From Corynebacterium variabile (GTDB taxonomy: Bacteria > Actinomycetota > Actinomycetes > Mycobacteriales > Mycobacteriaceae), in NCBI RefSeq assembly GCF_006539825.1, contig NZ_BJNT01000019.1:19884-83883 (forward strand): a stretch of DNA of 64,000 bases. Reading direction: 5' to 3'. Each line of letters begins with the position of its first letter. Position 1 is the first letter of the stretch. The position numbers and the translations under genes were made by a program. The notes beneath the pieces are model-generated. The model was given only the letters and a program-made list of their open reading frames with translations, had not been told where the DNA came from and made no database searches. This document shows positions 61,246-64,000 of this stretch, one piece after another.

Positions 61246-61421
61246 CAGTGTCTCTCCTCGTCCTTCTTCTGTCCGTCCAACGCATCGGCGATCACCCGGT
61301 GGGCGCGCTCGAGCAGGTCCGCTTCTTCAGCTCCCTCCGCCTCGGAGGACAGCAGGGCGTCCACCTCGGCGACGAGGGCGTCGGCGTCGAACCGGTCGGA
61401 GCCGGGCATCGGCGCGCTCAC
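61245..61421 (-). CDS. Small acidic helical protein between HAD and tlyA genes
   Basis: 58 codons from GTG 61421: the protein carries DRFDADALVAEVDALLSSEAEG and ends LLERAHRVIADALDGQKKDEERH. It is acidic, probably helical, with no cysteines or membrane segment. Both ends are translation-coupled: the GTG overlaps the HAD stop as GTGA and its TGA shares a base with the tlyA ATG. This tight packing and coding-like codon use are the evidence that it is real. Function unknown; an ATG four codons in (61409) is the alternative start. Confidence 0.7.
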   Translation of the reverse strand: MSAPMPGSDRFDADALVAEVDALLSSEAEGAEEADLLERAHRVIADALDGQKKDEERH

Positions 61422-62434
61422 CGCCAGGCCGCCAGGGCTTCGGTGGCTGCGCTGTCACCCGACGCGGCATCGACCGTGAGGTCCTCTCCCCTGTCGTCGG
61501 CGGCCCACACCAGCGGCGCGGCGACAGCCAGAGCCTCTGCGGCCATGACATCGACGTCACCGGTGGCACCGGACTCCACGATGACCGTGTCGCCGTCCTG
61601 TCGTGCGGTCCAGCCGTCAAGGTGGTCGCGCAGGTTCGCGGCGATCCAGGTCGGACGCCACGTGGTGTGCAGGATCTCGCGGTGTCCGGAGACCCCGGTG
61701 AGCACGCAGAGGGTGTCCATGCCGGCGGCGATTCCGCCGGCGATGTCGGTATCCAGCCGATCGCCGACGGCCAGTGGACGCTCGGCTCCGAGATGACGCG
61801 CCGCCACCTCGAACATCGCGGGACCGGGCTTGCCCGCGCTGTGGGGAGTCACACCGGTGGCGCTGACGACCGCGGCGACAAGTGAGCCGTTACCGATGAG
61901 CAGTCCCCGCTCACTCGGCAGAGTGGTGTCCAGGTTGGACGCCACGTAGACCGCACCTGCCCGCACTGCGAGTGCTGCCTCGGAAAGCATCGCCCAGTTG
62001 TTCTCCGGGCTGTGTCCGTGCAGCACGACATCGGGACGCTCGTCGGCCGAGTCCACGACCCGGAATCCCGCGTCGGTGGCGAGCCCCCGGAAGGACCCTG
62101 CACCGACCACATAGGCGGTGGGGCGCGTGCCCTGGACTGCCCCTTCACCGCTGTCCAGCAGGGACGCTGCGAGAGTGCAGGCTGCCTGGGCGGAGGTCAG
62201 CACATCGGCCGCTTCCACCTCGACACCGAGGGAGGTGAGGTGCTCCGCCACCTGTTGCGGCGACCGGGAGGCATTGTTGGTGACGTACACCGACGCGCGT
62301 CCGGACAGGCCGTCACGGGCTCCGTCGACGGGCGCTCCACCGCGGAAAACAGTGCCGTCGAGGTCGACGAGCAGGGCGTCATAGCGGTCGAGGATCCGGT
62401 GGGGCGTGGCGGCGAGGGAGGACAGCAACGTCAT
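61418..62434 (-). CDS. HAD-superfamily IIA phosphatase (NagD/PGP-like)
   Basis: 338 residues. LLVDLDGTVFRGG (nucleophile Asp), VTNNASRSPQQVAEHL, AGKPGPAMFEVAARHLGAERPLAVGDRLDTDIAGGIAAGMDTLCVLTGV (motifs III-IV), followed by an about 70-residue C-terminal extension. Hydrolyses sugar phosphates or p-nitrophenyl phosphate in known relatives; substrate unknown. The ATG at 62434 lies 7 bp after the TPR gene stop. Confidence 0.87.
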   Translation of the reverse strand: MTLLSSLAATPHRILDRYDALLVDLDGTVFRGGAPVDGARDGLSGRASVYVTNNASRSPQQVAEHLTSLGVEVEAADVLTSAQAACTLAASLLDSGEGAVQGTRPTAYVVGAGSFRGLATDAGFRVVDSADERPDVVLHGHSPENNWAMLSEAALAVRAGAVYVASNLDTTLPSERGLLIGNGSLVAAVVSATGVTPHSAGKPGPAMFEVAARHLGAERPLAVGDRLDTDIAGGIAAGMDTLCVLTGVSGHREILHTTWRPTWIAANLRDHLDGWTARQDGDTVIVESGATGDVDVMAAEALAVAAPLVWAADDRGEDLTVDAASGDSAATEALAAWR

Positions 62435-62441
62435 CGGCGGG

Positions 62442-63812
62442 TCACTCGCTGAGTTCGGCGAGCCGGTCGTCTGCGTCGAGGACACCGTGGACGTCGAGCT
62501 TCGAGGCCTTGGTGAACCAGGAGCGGGCGTCATCGGTGCGTCCGGCCAGTGCAAGAGCATCGGCGTAGGCGTAGGTGACACGCAGTGCGGTGACCTCGGG
62601 AAGGTCGGAGGCTGCGGTCTCCGGTTCGAGGACCAGCAGGGCGTCGTCCATCTGCTTCAGGTCGTGGTGGGCACCGGCGATAACGATCGCCAGTTCCGCA
62701 CGCTGCTCCGGATCCAGCTCAGCGGCCTCCTCGGAGGTCCCGAGTTCAATGGCCTTGTCCGGGTGGTTCAGTCCACGCTCACAGTCAGCCATGACGGCGA
62801 GGAGGCCGGGGCCACCAGCCATACGGCGGGCGGCGCGGAGCTCGGTGAGAGCTTCCTTCCACTCACCGGCGTGGTAGGCGGCGATACCGAGGGTCTCGCG
62901 GGTGATAGAGACGCGGCCTCCGCGCTCCTTGGCTGCCCGGGCATGGGCCAGGGCCTTGGCGCTGTCCTCGTCCATGAGGGACGCCGCCATGATCAGGTGG
63001 CCGGCCACCTTGTCTGCATTGTCCTTGGACAGGCTGCGCAGCTCCTGGCGGATGGCCGGGTCCAGCTCCTTGGGGCTGATGTCCGCGGGAACTTCCGGCT
63101 CATTGGAGCGGTCGTTCACACGGTTTTCGCGGTAACCGGAGCGCTGCGGACCGTTGTGGTGGTCGCGGCGGCGACCGTCAGGACGCATGCCGTTGTCGTC
63201 GCGGCTGTTACCGCGATATCCGCGGTTACCGCCACGTCGGTCGTCACCGCGTCGGTCGTCACGACGGTCGTTGTTGCCCCGGTACCCACCGCGACGATCG
63301 TCCCGACCACCGTCACGGCGATCATCACGACGGTCACCGTTGTATCCGCCACGACGGTCATCACGACGGTCACTGTTTCCGCGGTAGCCTCCGCGGCGGT
63401 CGTCACGACGATCATCACCACGGTCACCGTTGTAGCCGCCACGACGGTCGTCCCGACGGTCACTGTTGCCACGGTAGCCTCCGCGGCGGTCGTCACGACG
63501 ATCATCACCACGGTCACCGTTGTAGCCGCCACGACGGTCGTCCCGACGCTCGCTGTTGCCACGGTAGCCACCACGACGGTCATCATCACGGCGGTCGTCC
63601 CGCCGGTCGTTGCTTCCCCGGTATCCGCCGCGGCGGTCATCCCGACGGTCGTTGTTCCCGCGGTAACCGCCACGGCGGTCGTCTCCCCGGGAGTCATTGC
63701 GACCGCGGTAACCGCCGCGGTCCCCCTGCGGACGACGATCGCCGCCTCGCTGCTGTCGGTCGCGGTCACGACCGTTATTGTACGATCCGCTCGTGCCGGA
63801 AGACTCGCTCAT
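62442..63812 (-). CDS. TPR-type protein with long Arg/Asp/Gly/Tyr-rich repeat region
   Basis: 456 residues. Residues 1-220 are a low-complexity tract of repeated DDRRGGYRGN, DRRDDRRGGYNGDRG and similar units; residues 230-456 are helical TPR-like repeats (SKDNADKVAGHLIMAASLMDEDSAKALAHARAAKE, AAYHAGEWKEALTELRAAR, NHPDKAIELGTSEEAAEL, DLKQMDDALLVLE). First gene of the leftward HAD-tlyA-ppnK series. The ATG at 63812 follows AGAAAGG; the open frame goes on upstream but starts in the intergenic region. The RGG-like tract suggests RNA binding or phase separation, which is inference. Confidence 0.85.
   Translation of the reverse strand: MSESSGTSGSYNNGRDRDRQQRGGDRRPQGDRGGYRGRNDSRGDDRRGGYRGNNDRRDDRRGGYRGSNDRRDDRRDDDRRGGYRGNSERRDDRRGGYNGDRGDDRRDDRRGGYRGNSDRRDDRRGGYNGDRGDDRRDDRRGGYRGNSDRRDDRRGGYNGDRRDDRRDGGRDDRRGGYRGNNDRRDDRRGDDRRGGNRGYRGNSRDDNGMRPDGRRRDHHNGPQRSGYRENRVNDRSNEPEVPADISPKELDPAIRQELRSLSKDNADKVAGHLIMAASLMDEDSAKALAHARAAKERGGRVSITRETLGIAAYHAGEWKEALTELRAARRMAGGPGLLAVMADCERGLNHPDKAIELGTSEEAAELDPEQRAELAIVIAGAHHDLKQMDDALLVLEPETAASDLPEVTALRVTYAYADALALAGRTDDARSWFTKASKLDVHGVLDADDRLAELSE
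63350..63570. repeat. 90-bp coding tandem repeat
   Basis: Nearly identical 90-bp units begin at about 63381 and 63471, with a diverged third copy starting at 63561; one unit equals 30 codons of the Arg/Asp-rich tract. Shorter related units continue on both sides. Recombination between units would change protein length in frame. Confidence 0.75.
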
Positions 63813-63846
63813 CAGATACCTTTCTGGAATCAGCTCAACTGTCCCG

Positions 63847-63875
63847 ATTCTAGAGGTCACTGGTGTCCTCGACAA
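63847..63875 (-). promoter_or_regulatory. Promoter of TPR-protein operon
   Basis: Minus-strand TTGTCG (-35, 63870-63875) and TAGAAT (-10, 63847-63852) with an ideal 17-bp spacer. Leader length about 28 nt, with AGAAAGG before the ATG. Confidence 0.65.
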
Positions 63876-63937
63876 CCAGCGTCCGGGCCCACCGGGGAGG
63901 GACCCAGACCGTGTGCAGGTGCTGCACACGCAGAAGA

Positions 63938-63980
63938 GCGGGGAGGGAGGCACACCACCCTGGTATGCCTCCCTCCCCGC
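63938..63980. terminator. Terminator hairpin near right edge
   Basis: Perfect 15-bp stem GCGGGGAGGGAGGCA/TGCCTCCCTCCCCGC with a 13-nt loop. It lies upstream of the TPR operon promoter and most likely ends transcription of a gene beyond the window, such as a leftward gene to the right. Confidence 0.55.
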
Positions 63981-64000
63981 TTCATCACTTTCAAGTTAGA

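Noticed and set aside
63350..63570. Possible CRISPR-like repeat array
   Set aside because: Units of 90 bp are contiguous, coding and in frame, with no unique spacers and no cas genes.
63116..63769. Long minus-strand Thr/Val/Ala-rich open frame inside the repeat region, and short Ser/Arg-rich plus-strand frames over the same bases
   Set aside because: They are other-frame readings of the tandem CGACGGTC-type repeats that encode the RDD tract; no start signal or homology.

Overview
The window is high-GC actinobacterial chromosome, most consistent with Corynebacterium. Diagnostic content includes odhI/ftsR/secA2 in a row, the pair steA-steB between recN and pyrG, the orphan ParA gene pldP next to scpA-scpB, and a TPP-riboswitch thiM downstream of ndh. 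Many genes lack a Shine-Dalgarno and instead have a TAnnnT box 6-8 nt before the ATG, as is common for leaderless corynebacterial transcripts. From ndh to the right edge the gene order largely resembles, from memory, the C. glutamicum cg1656-to-cg1595 stretch, so much of the window is core chromosome.

Layout. 1-12.2 kb holds mixed metabolic and transport genes: a META-domain secreted protein (5' end cut off), pyridoxal kinase pdxK, a DUF4261 protein, a GyrI-like protein, an HSP90-family gene remnant, a BCCT transporter, a PanE-like reductase, a phosphoribosyltransferase, an amidase, and a divergent FAD dehydrogenase/MHS transporter pair with two matching palindromes. A DedA protein follows. 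12.2-26.3 kb holds a cyclopropane-synthase-like methyltransferase, ndh, the TPP-riboswitch operon thiM-thiE-thiD/tenA, a thioesterase divergent from gnd, and a run gnd-DEAD helicase-two CNNM/CorC proteins-two conserved proteins. 26.3-32.5 kb carries two MerR regulators (one is FtsR), OdhI, SecA2, a hydrolase, an RraA-type protein and tRNA-Pro(GGG).

32.5-44.8 kb looks like a lineage-variable block inserted between tRNA-Pro and der. It holds a transglutaminase/alpha-E/circularly permuted ATP-grasp operon, a decayed two-subunit ABC exporter (both subunits broken), bioA-bioD with a BioQ-like operator, a divergent S-methylmethionine permease/methyltransferase pair whose -10 boxes overlap, and a PRiA4_ORF3 protein. 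44.8-63.8 kb is a long leftward run of housekeeping genes: TPR protein, HAD phosphatase, an easily missed 58-residue protein, tlyA, ppnK, recN, (lysR-HPP inserted), steA, steB, pyrG, a Nudix hydrolase, xerD, pldP, scpA, scpB, rluB, cmk and der, many joined by ATGA/GTGA stop-start overlaps.

I saw no CRISPR array, prophage, transposase or complete insertion sequence. I did not find a convincing wholly new system; the most unusual items are the overlapping divergent leaderless promoters, the paired 13-bp palindromes, the decayed ABC exporter, the HSP90 remnant, and the poorly understood ATP-grasp/alpha-E/transglutaminase operon. Gene positions and starts are read by eye; family assignments rest on remembered motifs, not searches.
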